Shown here: in pieces, positions 28,169 to 36,951 of the stretch | Layout: each line of letters opens with the position of its first letter | Numbering within the stretch: position 1 is the first letter of the stretch | Source: Novosphingobium sp. 9 | GTDB lineage: Bacteria; Pseudomonadota; Alphaproteobacteria; Sphingomonadales; Sphingomonadaceae | Length of the DNA stretch: 64,000 nt | Direction: 5' to 3' | Assembly (NCBI RefSeq): GCF_025340265.1 | Contig: NZ_CP022708.1 | Span: 1 to 64,000, forward strand | The notes under the pieces: generated by a model | What the model was told of the DNA's origin: nothing | The model's input: the letters and a program-made list of their open reading frames with translations, nothing else | Databases searched by the model: none | Made by a program: the position numbers and the translations under genes

Positions 28169-28306
28169 CGCCCTCCTCCACCGCCTCACCCAAAGGCAAA
28201 TGAAGGAGGGCGCCGCAGCCGGTCCATGGGCACGACACAACCATGAACCGACGAGTGCGGCGCTTCGGGCCTATGCACACCTCCCGGTGGCCTGCCTCCA
28301 CCGGGA
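28169..28306. terminator. Two inverted repeats between convergent genes
   Basis: The gap between the esterase stop (28143) and the haem receptor stop (28330) contains CGCCCTCCT/AGGAGGGCG (28169-28177 and 28204-28212) and a tight hairpin TCCCGGTGG-CCTGCCT-CCACCGGGA (28282-28306). Neither has a long T-tract. Position between convergent genes suggests bidirectional termination, but this is weak evidence. Confidence 0.4.
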
Positions 28307-28329
28307 ACCCGAAATCACCGCTGCGATGA

Positions 28330-30588
28330 TCAGTAATTGACGATCACGCTCGCCTTGAAAGTGCGGCCGGGCTGCGAATAATACCCCTGCTGCACACTGC
28401 CGTTATCGGGAATATCCAGCGCATTGTACCAGGTCTCGTTGAACAGGTTGTAGACACCGGCGGTAATGCGCACCGGCTTGGCGAACCACGGCTGCCACCA
28501 GGCCGAAAGGTCGACCACCTGATAGCTGGGCGTCTTGTTGAGGTCCGAGGTCGGCGTCTCCACCTTGTCGCGCTTGCCCGCAGCGGTGCCGGTCAGGTCC
28601 GCGCCGAAGCCGTCGCCGGTATAGCCCACGCCCAGCACGCCCTTGATCGGCGCGACAGAGTTGAGGTGGACATCCTCGTCGGTGTCCTTGCCGTCGGCAT
28701 AGGCGAACGAGCCCCACACGCGCCACGCCTTCGAGAAGGCCCAGTGCGCCTCGGCCTCGACGCCGCGGATGCGGACGTGCTGACGGTTGACGTAAAGATA
28801 AACGCCCCAGGGATAATTGCCATCCAGCCCCGCCGCCGCAGCGGTGGTCGTGATCGTGTCGATAAAGTTGCGATAGCGGTTGTCGTAGTAGCTGACCTTC
28901 AGCCCGCGCTCGCCGTCGCCGTACTTCACGCCCGCTTCCCAGCCCTTGCTGGTTTCGGGCTTCAGGTCGGGATCGCCGACGCTGACATAGGTGCCGCTGC
29001 CGCCGTAGGAGAGGTACAACTCGGTCGCTGACGGGGCACGGAACGCCTCGGACCATTGCCCGTAGACGGTCAGCTTGGGCAGCACGTCGTATTCGGCCAG
29101 GATTTTGGGCGACCAGTGCGAATCGCTGGAACCTGCCGGAAGCCCCTCATAGGAATCGTTCGCCTGATAGGCGGCGGTGTCATGCGGCGTCCGCTTGTAG
29201 TAATCGAAGCGGATGCCCGGCGTCACGCGCAGGCGGCCTTCCTCGCCCACCACGATGCGATCCTGCAGGATCACACCCAGATCCGTTCCGCTAACATCGG
29301 GCATATCCGACTGATTGATGTGGTAATAGGTGCAGGCGGAAGGGTTGCTCGCACAGGTATCCGATCCCGTCGCATACTGGTGCGTGCGCGTGCCGTACAA
29401 TTCGCCCGCCAGCGAAACATGCTGCGTGATGGCGCCGGTAGCGATGCGCGCCGTCACCGAACCCTTGCCGCCGAACGTGGTCTGGCGCAGCGTGGAATCG
29501 CGGTCGTATTCGCCCACCGGAGCGGTCAGGCGATCGGCCATAGTGTAGGTTTCCAGCGTGGCGCGCTGCCAGTAGCCGAGCAGGTGCGCGTCCTCGATCA
29601 GGCTGTCGCCTTCCGAGGTATAGTCCCAGGTGCCCGACAGGCGCTTGCGCCCGGTCTTCTCCTGCGTGGTGTACGCACTGTAGGTGCTGCCGACCGAGGT
29701 CAGCGTGTCCTCGTCATAATTGCGCGAGAACAGTTCGCCTTCCAGCCCAAGGCGATGGCCGCCGGGAAGGTACTGACGCAGCTTCACCAGCAGGCTGCCC
29801 TGATCGTAGTTCGCCGGGTTCTTGTCGGTCCGGGTGGCGCCGGTGCCGCCGACATCGCCCTTGTTCTTCGTCTCCTCGCCGTTGCGATAGCCGCCCTGAA
29901 CCAGCAGCATCGTGTTGCCGTGGCGCAGCGCGACCGACTGGTTCATGATGATGCTGTCGCTGGCGCTGTCATAAGTAACGCGTGAGAGGCCCCCTTGCGT
30001 CTTGCCATCGGTCAGCAGATCCTCGGGATCGAGCGTGCGCAGCGCCACCACGCCACCGAAGGCCCCGGTGCCGAACACGCTTGAATCCGCGCTCTTGACA
30101 ACGTCGATGCCGACCAGCCCGTCGAAGTCGAAGGCCATCGAGCCCCCCTCGACACCGCGCGCGCCGTCGCTCAGCCAGGGCAGACGCACGCCGTCGACCG
30201 TGGTCTGCACCCGGTCGGCATCGAGGCCACGGATCGCGAACGAGCCGTTGTTGCCGTTCACCGTCACGCCCGCATCGATGCGGCGGGTGTAATCCTCCAC
30301 GCTGTCGGTCTGCAGGCGCTGGAGCGTCTTGAGATCGGTCTTGGTGGTCAGCACCTCGGGCTTGCCGAGCTGCTCGAAGCCGTTGCCCGCGACAACGACG
30401 GACTCCTGCTGTCCATCGACCGAAAGCGTGCCGAGCTGGACCGAACCGCTGTCGTCCTGCTGCTGGGCATAGGCGGCATGGGCAAGGCCCAGCGCGCTCG
30501 TCAGCGCCAGCAGCGCGACGGAACTGCGGACAGCGCCGGAAAAGGCGACATGGCGCTGGGCGCGGCCAGCGAAATCATTGCGCAACAT
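28330..30588 (-). CDS. TonB-dependent haem/haemoglobin receptor
   Basis: 752-residue outer-membrane receptor of the haem/haemoglobin type. Signal peptide ends near HAAYAQ; the plug carries SVEDYTRRIDAGVTVNGNNG, FAIRGLDADRVQTTVDGVRL and FGTGAFGGVVALRTLDPEDL, a pattern specific to haemoglobin-type receptors. The barrel includes EAFRAPSATELYLSY and VGDPDLKPETSKGWEAG and ends ASVIVNY. Divergently placed TonB and haem oxygenase genes confirm the haem assignment. A Fur-box-like 19-mer lies 5 bp before the ATG, so iron repression is expected. Confidence 0.93.
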   Translation of the reverse strand: MLRNDFAGRAQRHVAFSGAVRSSVALLALTSALGLAHAAYAQQQDDSGSVQLGTLSVDGQQESVVVAGNGFEQLGKPEVLTTKTDLKTLQRLQTDSVEDYTRRIDAGVTVNGNNGSFAIRGLDADRVQTTVDGVRLPWLSDGARGVEGGSMAFDFDGLVGIDVVKSADSSVFGTGAFGGVVALRTLDPEDLLTDGKTQGGLSRVTYDSASDSIIMNQSVALRHGNTMLLVQGGYRNGEETKNKGDVGGTGATRTDKNPANYDQGSLLVKLRQYLPGGHRLGLEGELFSRNYDEDTLTSVGSTYSAYTTQEKTGRKRLSGTWDYTSEGDSLIEDAHLLGYWQRATLETYTMADRLTAPVGEYDRDSTLRQTTFGGKGSVTARIATGAITQHVSLAGELYGTRTHQYATGSDTCASNPSACTYYHINQSDMPDVSGTDLGVILQDRIVVGEEGRLRVTPGIRFDYYKRTPHDTAAYQANDSYEGLPAGSSDSHWSPKILAEYDVLPKLTVYGQWSEAFRAPSATELYLSYGGSGTYVSVGDPDLKPETSKGWEAGVKYGDGERGLKVSYYDNRYRNFIDTITTTAAAAGLDGNYPWGVYLYVNRQHVRIRGVEAEAHWAFSKAWRVWGSFAYADGKDTDEDVHLNSVAPIKGVLGVGYTGDGFGADLTGTAAGKRDKVETPTSDLNKTPSYQVVDLSAWWQPWFAKPVRITAGVYNLFNETWYNALDIPDNGSVQQGYYSQPGRTFKASVIVNY

Positions 30589-30592
30589 AATA

Positions 30593-30611
30593 GCAAATGC
30601 CTCTCATTAGC
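30593..30611 (-). promoter_or_regulatory. Fur-box-like operator of the haem receptor
   Basis: GCAAATGCCTCTCATTAGC: a 7-5-7 inverted repeat (GCAAATG/CATTAGC) with 13 of 19 positions matching the classic Fur box GATAATGATAATCATTATC. It lies unusually close to the start codon (5 bp), so a bound repressor would also cover the ribosome-binding region. Confidence 0.6.
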
Positions 30612-30746
30612 ATTACATGCCTGGAGGTCGGAAGGTCATTCGTTCGGTCTGAGAGCCGATCATGACGTCGGCTGGTGTTGACGAGGAACCCCTCCCTCCC
30701 TGGTGCCCGCTCGATAGGGCCTGACAAAAACCGCGTCAAGTTTCTT

Positions 30747-30765
30747 GCTAGTGATTCGCATTTGC
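30747..30765 (+). promoter_or_regulatory. Fur-box-like operator of the tonB-hemO unit
   Basis: GCTAGTGATTCGCATTTGC has the same 7-5-7 layout as the site before the haem receptor, with 12 of 19 positions matching the classic Fur box. It is about 40 bp before the first plausible start of the TonB-like gene. Confidence 0.55.
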
Positions 30766-30805
30766 TCTATTAACGTTTGCACAGACAGAGTCCGTCCGCA
30801 TCCTT

Positions 30806-31684
30806 TTGCGCGCGGAAACCGTGTCGCCTGCGCTGCCCTTGAAAGTGAAGATCGTGTCGTCCAGCCCTGCTGCCCTACAGCTGTTTTCGCATGGGTTCCC
30901 CCCTGCCACAGCCTCTGCGCGGCTGGTCGTGGCCTCGAATGACGCGCCTTCGCTCCCGGCGGCCCCGCCGCTTCCCGAGCGCTGCCCCTACCGTCCCTCG
31001 AACCGCCGCCACATCGTCGGCCTGATCGGAACGCTGGCGACGATGGCGCTGCTGGGCGGGGTCTGCACGCTGATGTGGTCTTCGGTGAACTTCCATCCCC
31101 GGCAGGGCTCTCCCCATCTGACCGTTGTCACGCTGGCCTCTCCGCCATCGCCGAAGCAGGCCGCGCCGAAAGCCGCGCCGCCCCCACCGCCCCGGCCTGC
31201 ACATCAGCGCCGCCAGCTGGCCGCGGTACCAACGCCGCGCATCGTGCTGGCGCCGACCACCGCGGTCGCGAGCCCGGCCGCCGCGCCGCTTTCCGCAGCC
31301 CCCGCCGCGTCCTCGCTCGTCGCCGCGCCGGTTACGCCAAGGATCGCGACAGCGCCGGTCCCTTCACCCGGCGCGCCGCCTGCCACGCCGCCTGCCGCCC
31401 CCGATGCCGGGTGGCAGAGCCGCCTGATGGCCCGCCTTGCCGCCTACCGCCGCTATCCTGCCGATGCCCGCCACCGGCATGAGCAGGGCACCGCCAGCGT
31501 GCGCTTCCGCATGGATCGCGAGGGCCGGGTGCTGTGGGCGCAGCTGGCGCAGTCCTCCGGCTCGGCCCTGCTCGACGCGGCGGCGCTCGATACCGTCAAC
31601 CGCGCCGCGCCGCTTCCCAAGCTTCCGCAAGGCATGGGCGAGGAACTGACGCTGACCCTGCCGATTGCCTTTTCGCTGCACTGA
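30806..31684 (+). CDS. TonB-like energy transducer
   Basis: About 292 residues. An N-terminal cytoplasmic stretch (~70 residues) is followed by one transmembrane helix (IVGLIGTLATMALLGGVCTL), a long Pro/Ala-rich periplasmic spacer (PPSPKQAAPKAAPPPPPRPA and onward) and a TonB_C-like domain (MARLAAYRRYPADARHRHEQ, GTASVRFRMDREGRVL, ALLDAAALDTVNRAAPLP). It would couple the proton motive force to the adjacent haem receptor. The start is doubtful: TTG 30806 is the first in-frame start, GTG 30821 is equally possible, and no clear ribosome-binding site supports either. Followed by haem oxygenase 33 bp later. Confidence 0.82.
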   Translation: MRAETVSPALPLKVKIVSSSPAALQLFSHGFPPATASARLVVASNDAPSLPAAPPLPERCPYRPSNRRHIVGLIGTLATMALLGGVCTLMWSSVNFHPRQGSPHLTVVTLASPPSPKQAAPKAAPPPPPRPAHQRRQLAAVPTPRIVLAPTTAVASPAAAPLSAAPAASSLVAAPVTPRIATAPVPSPGAPPATPPAAPDAGWQSRLMARLAAYRRYPADARHRHEQGTASVRFRMDREGRVLWAQLAQSSGSALLDAAALDTVNRAAPLPKLPQGMGEELTLTLPIAFSLH

Positions 31685-31717
31685 TCTATCTCCCTTATTA
31701 TGTCCAAGGAACCGACG

Positions 31718-32311
31718 ATGACCGACGCCGCGCTGCTCGAACCCTCCCGCGCCCGCCGCCTGAAGGCCGAAACGCACGCCGTTCACGACAAGCTCGACAC
31801 CGGGCTGATGGCGCGTGACAGCTTCTCCAGCCGCGAGGGCTATGCCGGGTTCCTCAAGATGCAGTTGGCCTTCCATCGCGACATCGCCGCGCTCTATGCC
31901 GATCCGGTGCTGCGCACGCTGCTGCCGGGTCTGGCCGAGCGCCAGCGCCTTGCCGCCGTGGAAGCCGACGCCGCCGATCTGGGCCTCGACCTTGCCGAAA
32001 CCCGCCCGCGCGTGTTCGAGCCCGGCCATCCCGCCGATCTCGCCACGGCGCTCGGCTGGCTCTATGTCGCCGAAGGCTCGAACATGGGCGCGGCGGTGCT
32101 GCGCAAGGCCGTCCAGAAGATCGGCCTGACCGACGAGTTCGGCGCCCGCCATCTGGCCCCGGCAGAAGAAGGCCCCGCCGCGCACTGGCGCGCCTTCGTC
32201 GCCGGGCTCGACGCGGTGACGCTGGACGAGGCGGGTGAGCAGGCCGCCATCGAAGGCGCCCGTGCCGCCTTCGCGCATGTGCAGGCACTGGCCGATGCGG
32301 ACGTCCTCTGA
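31718..32311 (+). CDS. hemO: Biliverdin-producing haem oxygenase
   Basis: 197-residue haem oxygenase that opens the haem ring to release iron, biliverdin and CO in the cytoplasm. RRLKAETHAVHDKLDTGLMA holds the proximal His, and the distal helix motif appears as WLYVAEGSNMGAAVLRKAV (the family Gly-rich GSxxG helix). Size is normal for bacterial HemO/BphO-type enzymes. ATG 31718 was chosen over 31700 because AAGGA lies upstream of it. The gene lies between tonB and DUF454, all reading the same way from the Fur-like site, as an iron-from-haem operon. Confidence 0.92.
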   Translation: MTDAALLEPSRARRLKAETHAVHDKLDTGLMARDSFSSREGYAGFLKMQLAFHRDIAALYADPVLRTLLPGLAERQRLAAVEADAADLGLDLAETRPRVFEPGHPADLATALGWLYVAEGSNMGAAVLRKAVQKIGLTDEFGARHLAPAEEGPAAHWRAFVAGLDAVTLDEAGEQAAIEGARAAFAHVQALADADVL

Positions 32312-32783
32312 TCCCGATATCATCGACGGCGCGGGGGTAGGTCCCGCGTCGGAGAACGGCGCCTCCGGCGTTTCCCCACCCGCTGTCTCTCCGGCGCCGA
32401 AACTCGCGCGCAGCCGCATCTCGCGCTCGGCGTGGTTCGTGGCGGGCTGGGTGCTCGTCGGTATCGGCGTGATCGGCATCTTCGTGCCGCTGCTGCCGAC
32501 CACCGACTTCATGCTGCTGGCGCTGCCCTGCTTCGCGCGCTCCTCACCCCGCTTCGAAGCGTGGCTCATCAACCACCCGCGCTTCGCCCCCCCTTTACGC
32601 GCCTGGCGCGACCAGCGCGCCGTCTCCCGCCACGCCAAGCGCGCGGCGGTGTTCGGAATGAGCCTGGGCTTCGGGCTGTTCATGCTGCTGGCAAAGCCCC
32701 ACGCAATCGTGGCGATTCCCGTGGCACTGGTGCTGATAGCCGCGGCGGCATGGGTGCTCTCGCGCCCGGCGCCCAGGGCGTAG
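32295..32783 (+). CDS. DUF454 (YbaN family) inner-membrane protein
   Basis: 162-residue membrane protein. After a ~50-residue polar N-terminus come WFVAGWVLVGIGVIGIFVPL, LLPTTDFMLLALPCFARSSP and two C-terminal hydrophobic segments (VFGMSLGFGLFMLLA, IVAIPVALVLIAAAAWVL). The LPTTPFLLLA-like motif is the DUF454 hallmark. It overlaps the end of hemO by 17 bp, indicating translational coupling. DUF454 genes commonly accompany haem oxygenase; function unknown. Confidence 0.87.
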   Translation: MRTSSDPDIIDGAGVGPASENGASGVSPPAVSPAPKLARSRISRSAWFVAGWVLVGIGVIGIFVPLLPTTDFMLLALPCFARSSPRFEAWLINHPRFAPPLRAWRDQRAVSRHAKRAAVFGMSLGFGLFMLLAKPHAIVAIPVALVLIAAAAWVLSRPAPRA

Positions 32784-32800
32784 CCCTTTCCTTCCAAAGC

Positions 32801-32891
32801 CGTCGTCCCAGCGAAGGCTGGGACCGTTATCGATGTCGCGCGCTATTTGCAGCGATCCCAGCCCCCCTTTTTTTTTGGCGCTGGGATGACG
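32801..32891. repeat. Paired palindrome, family 3, second copy
   Basis: Inverted arms GTCCCAGC...GCTGGGAC (from 32801) and GATCCCAGC...GCTGGGATGACG (to 32891) match the pair at 8653-8729. The loop of the right arm has expanded into C6T9 (32862-32876), a likely replication or sequencing hot spot. Confidence 0.75.
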
Positions 32892-32904
32892 GCATTGTGT
32901 GCCG

Positions 32905-33609
32905 TCAGAACGGAATTTCCGCCCCCTCGTAATCGAACAACTTACCGCTGTCGGTGACTTTCAGGCCCTCGATCACGTCGAGCAGTTGCAACGCGGCGCG
33001 TTCGGTGTCGAACAGGCGACCGGGCTGGACATTGCCCTGAAACGGGCGCGACAGCGCGGTATCGACCGTGCCGGGGTGCAGCGCGACGACGATCGCGCGG
33101 TCGTTGCGGCGACGCTCCTCGATGGCAAGGTTGCGCACCAGCATGTTGAGCGCGGCCTTCGAGGCGCGGTAGCCGTGCCAGCCGCCCATCCGGTTGTCCG
33201 CCACCGATCCCACCCGCGCCGAAAGCGCCGCGAACACCGCGCGGCCACTCCTGGGCATCACCGGCAGGAAGTGCTTGGCGACCAGCGCCGGGCCGATGGC
33301 GTTCACCGCATAGACCTTTGCCAGCCACGCCGGATCGAGATCGCGCAGCGCCTTTTCCGGGCCGAACTCGCCCTCATGCAGCAGCCCGGTGGCGACGATC
33401 ACAAGGCCAGGCGGCGGTCCCTTGGCGACATGGGCTGCCGCCGCCGCGATGCTGTCCTCGTCGGTGAGGTCGAGGTGCTGCGCGCCGCTGCGCGAGCGGG
33501 CAAAGCCATGCACCACGTCGAACGCGCCTTCCTCGACCAGCGCCGCCTCGAAAGCGGAGCCGATCCCGCCCGAGGCACCGATGACGACGGCGGAGGTCTT
33601 CACAGCCAC
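32905..33609 (-). CDS. Short-chain dehydrogenase/reductase (C-factor-like)
   Basis: 234-residue SDR. Nucleotide-binding motif VVIGASGGIGSAF at the N-terminus, NAIG in YAVNAIGPALVA, and catalytic YRASKAALNMLVRN (YxxxK). The pattern and short length resemble C-factor/CsgA-type SDRs. The start is GTG 33609, preceded by GAGGGAC and 10 bp after the yaaA stop; no ATG fits. Co-transcribed with yaaA. Substrate unknown. Confidence 0.85.
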   Translation of the reverse strand: MAVKTSAVVIGASGGIGSAFEAALVEEGAFDVVHGFARSRSGAQHLDLTDEDSIAAAAAHVAKGPPPGLVIVATGLLHEGEFGPEKALRDLDPAWLAKVYAVNAIGPALVAKHFLPVMPRSGRAVFAALSARVGSVADNRMGGWHGYRASKAALNMLVRNLAIEERRRNDRAIVVALHPGTVDTALSRPFQGNVQPGRLFDTERAALQLLDVIEGLKVTDSGKLFDYEGAEIPF

Positions 33610-33619
33610 GTCCCTCGTC

Positions 33620-34372
33620 TCAGCCGCGCATGAAGCGCCAGCGGTCGGCATCGCTCTCGGCCGCATCGAAGCGATAGCCGTCGCTATCGAAGCCGCGCAT
33701 CGCGTCGATGTCGGTCACATGGTTCTCGACCAGCCAGCGCGCCATCATTCCGCGCGCACGCTTGGCGTTGAAGCTGACGAAGCGCGGGCCCTTGGGGCCT
33801 GGCTCGCGGAACTCCACCTCGATCACCCGCACGCCATCGAGCTTGCCCGCCACCGAGGCGAAGTATTCCTGACTGGCGAGGTTGAGCACGGTACCCGAAC
33901 CTTCCTCGGCCACCTGTTCGCGCAGCAGGTCGGCAATGCGCGTGCCCCACCAGTCGGTCAGGCTCTTGTGGCGCGGCGCCCAGCGCGTGCCCATTTCCAG
34001 CCGGTAGGGCCGGATCATGTCGAGCGGGCGCAGGAGGCCGTACAGCCCGGAGAGCATCCGCACATGATCCTGCGCGAAAGTCACGCCCGCCTCGTCCAGC
34101 GTATGCGCCTCGAAGCCGGTGTAGACATCGCCTGCAAAGGCGAACAGCGCCTGCCGCTCGGGCAGTTCGGGGAAATCGCGATAGCGATCGGCATTGAGCT
34201 TCGCCAGCTTGGGCGAGATGTGCATCAACTCCGACAGGCGCTTTTGCGTGAGGTGCGAGGCGGACTTCGCCAGCCCCATCGCCTCTTCGGCGAAGTGCGG
34301 CACGGTGGCGCCAAGCGGCGGCAGTTCGCGCTCGTAGTCGAGCGTCTTGGCGGGAGAGAGCAGCGCGATCAT
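33620..34372 (-). CDS. yaaA: Peroxide stress protein YaaA
   Basis: 250-residue DUF328/YaaA protein. Diagnostic segments: MIALLSPAKTLDYERELP at the start, RMLSGLYGLLRPLDMIRPYR in the middle, LNLASQEYFASV and VSFNAKRARGMMARWLV. In Escherichia coli YaaA limits intracellular free iron during peroxide stress; the nearby haem-iron locus makes this a sensible neighbour but no operon link is visible. Starts directly with the family's canonical sequence. Confidence 0.95.
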   Translation of the reverse strand: MIALLSPAKTLDYERELPPLGATVPHFAEEAMGLAKSASHLTQKRLSELMHISPKLAKLNADRYRDFPELPERQALFAFAGDVYTGFEAHTLDEAGVTFAQDHVRMLSGLYGLLRPLDMIRPYRLEMGTRWAPRHKSLTDWWGTRIADLLREQVAEEGSGTVLNLASQEYFASVAGKLDGVRVIEVEFREPGPKGPRFVSFNAKRARGMMARWLVENHVTDIDAMRGFDSDGYRFDAAESDADRWRFMRG

Positions 34373-34464
34373 AGGGGCTGGCGGTAGCGGCGGAGGGCCG
34401 GGGCGTCAAACCGGGGAGGCCGGTTCTGCCGCCTTCGCTTTGCTCTTCTTCAATCCTCCCAGCC

Positions 34465-34567
34465 CCGCTCAGCCTGAGCCTGTCGAAGGCCGCGCGCTGC
34501 CCTATGTCCAGGCACTTCGCAGGATGCCGCCGTATCGCGCTGCCTTCGACAGGCTCAGGCTGAGCGG
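34465..34567. repeat. Paired palindrome, family 2, second copy
   Basis: Arm CCGCTCAGCCTGAGCC... at 34465-34490 and its inverse CCTTCGACAGGCTCAGG... ending at 34567, matching 4404-4512 almost base for base in the arms while the ~50-bp spacer differs. It lies between yaaA and the MFS gene; the rest of this gap holds nothing recognisable. Confidence 0.8.
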
Positions 34568-34608
34568 ATGTGGTGTGGCTTGCCCGCTTCCCCAGCTTCC
34601 CCGCCTCG

Positions 34609-35970
34609 CTACACTTTCGCAGGCTCCAGCCGCGGGCTGAGCAGCTGGATCGCGATCAGCGCCAGGAAGTAGGCGCTCGCGCACATCGCGAAGAGCACGC
34701 CGTAGCTGTGCGTCGCGTCCAGAATGTAGCCCGCCAGCAGCGCCATGCCCATGCCGCCGAGCGCGCCCAGCGTGCCGCCGATCCCCACCACCGAGCCGAC
34801 CGCACCGCGCGGGAACACGTCAGAGGGCAGCGTGTAGAGATTGGCCGAGAACGCCTGATGCGCAGCCGTCGTCACGCCGATCACCAAGACCGCCGTCCAC
34901 AGGCTGTCGATCGACTGCGCGTACCAGATCGGCAGCACGCAGATCGCGCTCACCAGCATCGTCACCTTGCGCGCGGCATTCACGCCGCGCCCCGCCTTGA
35001 TAAGGCGCGAGGACAGCCAGCCTCCCGCCACGCTGCCAAGGTCGGACAGCAGGTAGATCGCCGCCAGCGGCAGCCCGAAGTTTTTCAGATCGAGGTGATA
35101 GCGCTCGAACAGATAGCCCGGCAGCCAGAACAGGAAGAACCACCAGACCGGATCGATCAGCAGCTTGCCCAGCGCATAGGCCCATGTCTCGCGCACGCGC
35201 AGCAGCTTCGTCCACGCGATCGTCTCGACCGGGCCTTCGGGGTCCTGCCGGATCCACGCCAGCTCACCCGGCGAGACGCGGGCATGGCCCTGCGGATCGC
35301 GATAGAGCGCCCACCATGCCACCAGCCACAGCACGCCCAGCACGCCGGTAACGTAGAACGCCATGCGCCAGTCGAACCACAGCACCAGCGCGGGCACGAT
35401 CAGCGGCGTCAGGATCGCGCCGATATTGGCGCCTGCATTGAAGATGCCGATCGCCAGCGCCCGCTCGCGCTTGGGGAACCAGTCGGTGACGGCGCGGATG
35501 CCTGCGGGGAAATTGCCGGATTCGCCGATGCCAAGCCCGAAGCGCGCCATCGCGAACGAGGCGACGCCGCCCGCAAAGCCATGCGCGACATGGGCGATCG
35601 TCCAGATCACCAGCGCCACCGCATAGCCCAGCCGCGCGCCCAGCGCGTCCACCACTTTGCCGAACGAGAGATAGCCCACCGCATAGGCAACCTGGAACCA
35701 GAACACGATCGCCGCGAAGTCGCTCTCGGTCCAATGGAACTGCGCCTCCAGCGTGGGCTTGAGCACGCCGATCATCTGGCGGTCGACATAGTTGATCGCG
35801 GTCGCGGCGAACAGCAGGCCCACGATCACCCAGCGATAGCGCCCGGCGCGCGGCGACAGGCCCGCATCCGGCGCCTCGTCAACAGCCGTCCCGTCGACAA
35901 CGGACGCAACAGCGGGCACCTCGCCCGCCAGCGCATCATGGTCCGCCCTGATCCCTTCGGCAGGGGTCAT
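34609..35970 (-). CDS. MFS permease, ExuT/hexuronate type
   Basis: 453-residue, 12-helix major facilitator of the anion:cation symporter group. Signatures: INYVDRQMIGVLKPTL in helix 1, GIGESGNFPAGIRAVTDWFP and FNAGANIGAILTPLIVP, all typical of hexuronate/glucarate permeases (ExuT, GudP). A ~45-residue polar N-terminal tail is long for the family. It lies downstream of the hydratase gene on the same strand and close to oligogalacturonate lyase and GH28 genes, so galacturonate or an unsaturated derivative is the likely cargo. The upstream LacI-type site before the hydratase may control both. Confidence 0.88.
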   Translation of the reverse strand: MTPAEGIRADHDALAGEVPAVASVVDGTAVDEAPDAGLSPRAGRYRWVIVGLLFAATAINYVDRQMIGVLKPTLEAQFHWTESDFAAIVFWFQVAYAVGYLSFGKVVDALGARLGYAVALVIWTIAHVAHGFAGGVASFAMARFGLGIGESGNFPAGIRAVTDWFPKRERALAIGIFNAGANIGAILTPLIVPALVLWFDWRMAFYVTGVLGVLWLVAWWALYRDPQGHARVSPGELAWIRQDPEGPVETIAWTKLLRVRETWAYALGKLLIDPVWWFFLFWLPGYLFERYHLDLKNFGLPLAAIYLLSDLGSVAGGWLSSRLIKAGRGVNAARKVTMLVSAICVLPIWYAQSIDSLWTAVLVIGVTTAAHQAFSANLYTLPSDVFPRGAVGSVVGIGGTLGALGGMGMALLAGYILDATHSYGVLFAMCASAYFLALIAIQLLSPRLEPAKV

Positions 35971-36101
35971 GCATCATCTCCCGTATGAGGGGCGGCCGCT
36001 CTTATCATTGTCGCGGCCTGCCCTTGGTGGTCAGTCCTAGTCCGGCGGCGCGCCCTGTGCCACTGCCTGTGTCGTGGCCCTTGCGGTGCCAATCCGGCAT
36101 G

Positions 36102-36935
36102 TCACCTCGCCCAGCCCGCAAAGCGCGCGCGAACCTGCGCGCCGGGGCGCACTTCGTGAACGCCGGTCACGGCGCCGCTCGACACCCACAGGCCCTTTTC
36201 CGTGCGCTGTCCGCGTGCGACAAGGTTGGCGAGGAGAAAGCGCACCGCGCCCAGCGGCCCGTCGAGCATCGTCGCGGTCGTCCCCTCGCCCGCCACCACG
36301 CCGTCGATCTCCAGCGAGACCGGCACGCACGAAAAGTCGATCTCCTGCCAGTCGGCAAAGGCGGGGCCGACGATCATCCCGGCATTGTTGCCGAAGTCGG
36401 AGACCGTCACCGGCGGGCCATCGGCATTGATCCGCGCCCAGGGCGAACTGGCGATCTCGATGCCGATATGCACCGCGTCGATCAGCGCGGCGGTAGCGGC
36501 ATCGTCGGTAGGCACCACCCCGTCCCAGCCGGGCACGACATGGAGCAGGAACTCGGCCTCGGCAGCGGCGAAACCGCCTGCGAACACGGGCATTTCCGGC
36601 TCGGAACCTGCGCCCTGCGTGACCACCTCGTCCGCGAAGATCGGCCCGCACAGCCGGTCGGCGCCCAGCGCTATATCGCGCGGCGGCGGAATACGCCCGA
36701 CCTTCCAGCCAACGACCTCGCGCCCGTCGAGCGCGATGGCAGTGTCCTGAATGCGATAGCCGGCGGCGAGGTCTTCCGGCAACGCACCGGGGTAGGCGTC
36801 AAGCGCCGAAGCGCTGCGCCGTGCGGCGACGAAAGCGGCGGCGATGGCCTGCTCGGTGCCCGATGCGCCTTTGCGCGCTTCATCCTGCTGCGCCGTAACC
36901 TCGGGGCCAGAATCGCTTTTGGAATATCCGTCCAT
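36102..36935 (-). CDS. 2-keto-4-pentenoate hydratase-like protein (FAH superfamily)
   Basis: 277 residues. FAH-fold signatures: AAGYRIQDTAIALDGREVVGWKVG, then FAAAEAEFLLHVVP (metal-binding acidic pair), and SDFGNNAGMIVGP followed by VSLEIDGVV. Family members hydrate 2-hydroxy-2,4-dienoates, but related proteins act on other 2-keto acids. Control by the shared operator and proximity to uronate genes suggest a role with sugar-derived keto acids rather than aromatic meta-cleavage; this is inference. ATG 36935 was chosen; the longer frame overlaps the operator and the divergent lacI-type gene. Confidence 0.82.
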   Translation of the reverse strand: MDGYSKSDSGPEVTAQQDEARKGASGTEQAIAAAFVAARRSASALDAYPGALPEDLAAGYRIQDTAIALDGREVVGWKVGRIPPPRDIALGADRLCGPIFADEVVTQGAGSEPEMPVFAGGFAAAEAEFLLHVVPGWDGVVPTDDAATAALIDAVHIGIEIASSPWARINADGPPVTVSDFGNNAGMIVGPAFADWQEIDFSCVPVSLEIDGVVAGEGTTATMLDGPLGAVRFLLANLVARGQRTEKGLWVSSGAVTGVHEVRPGAQVRARFAGWAR

Positions 36936-36951
36936 ATTGCGGAACCTGCTA

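Noticed and set aside
32862-32876. C6T9 run that looks like the T-tract of a terminator
   Set aside because: It lies in the loop between the arms of a family-3 palindrome, not after a stem, so it is not a Rho-independent terminator for DUF454.
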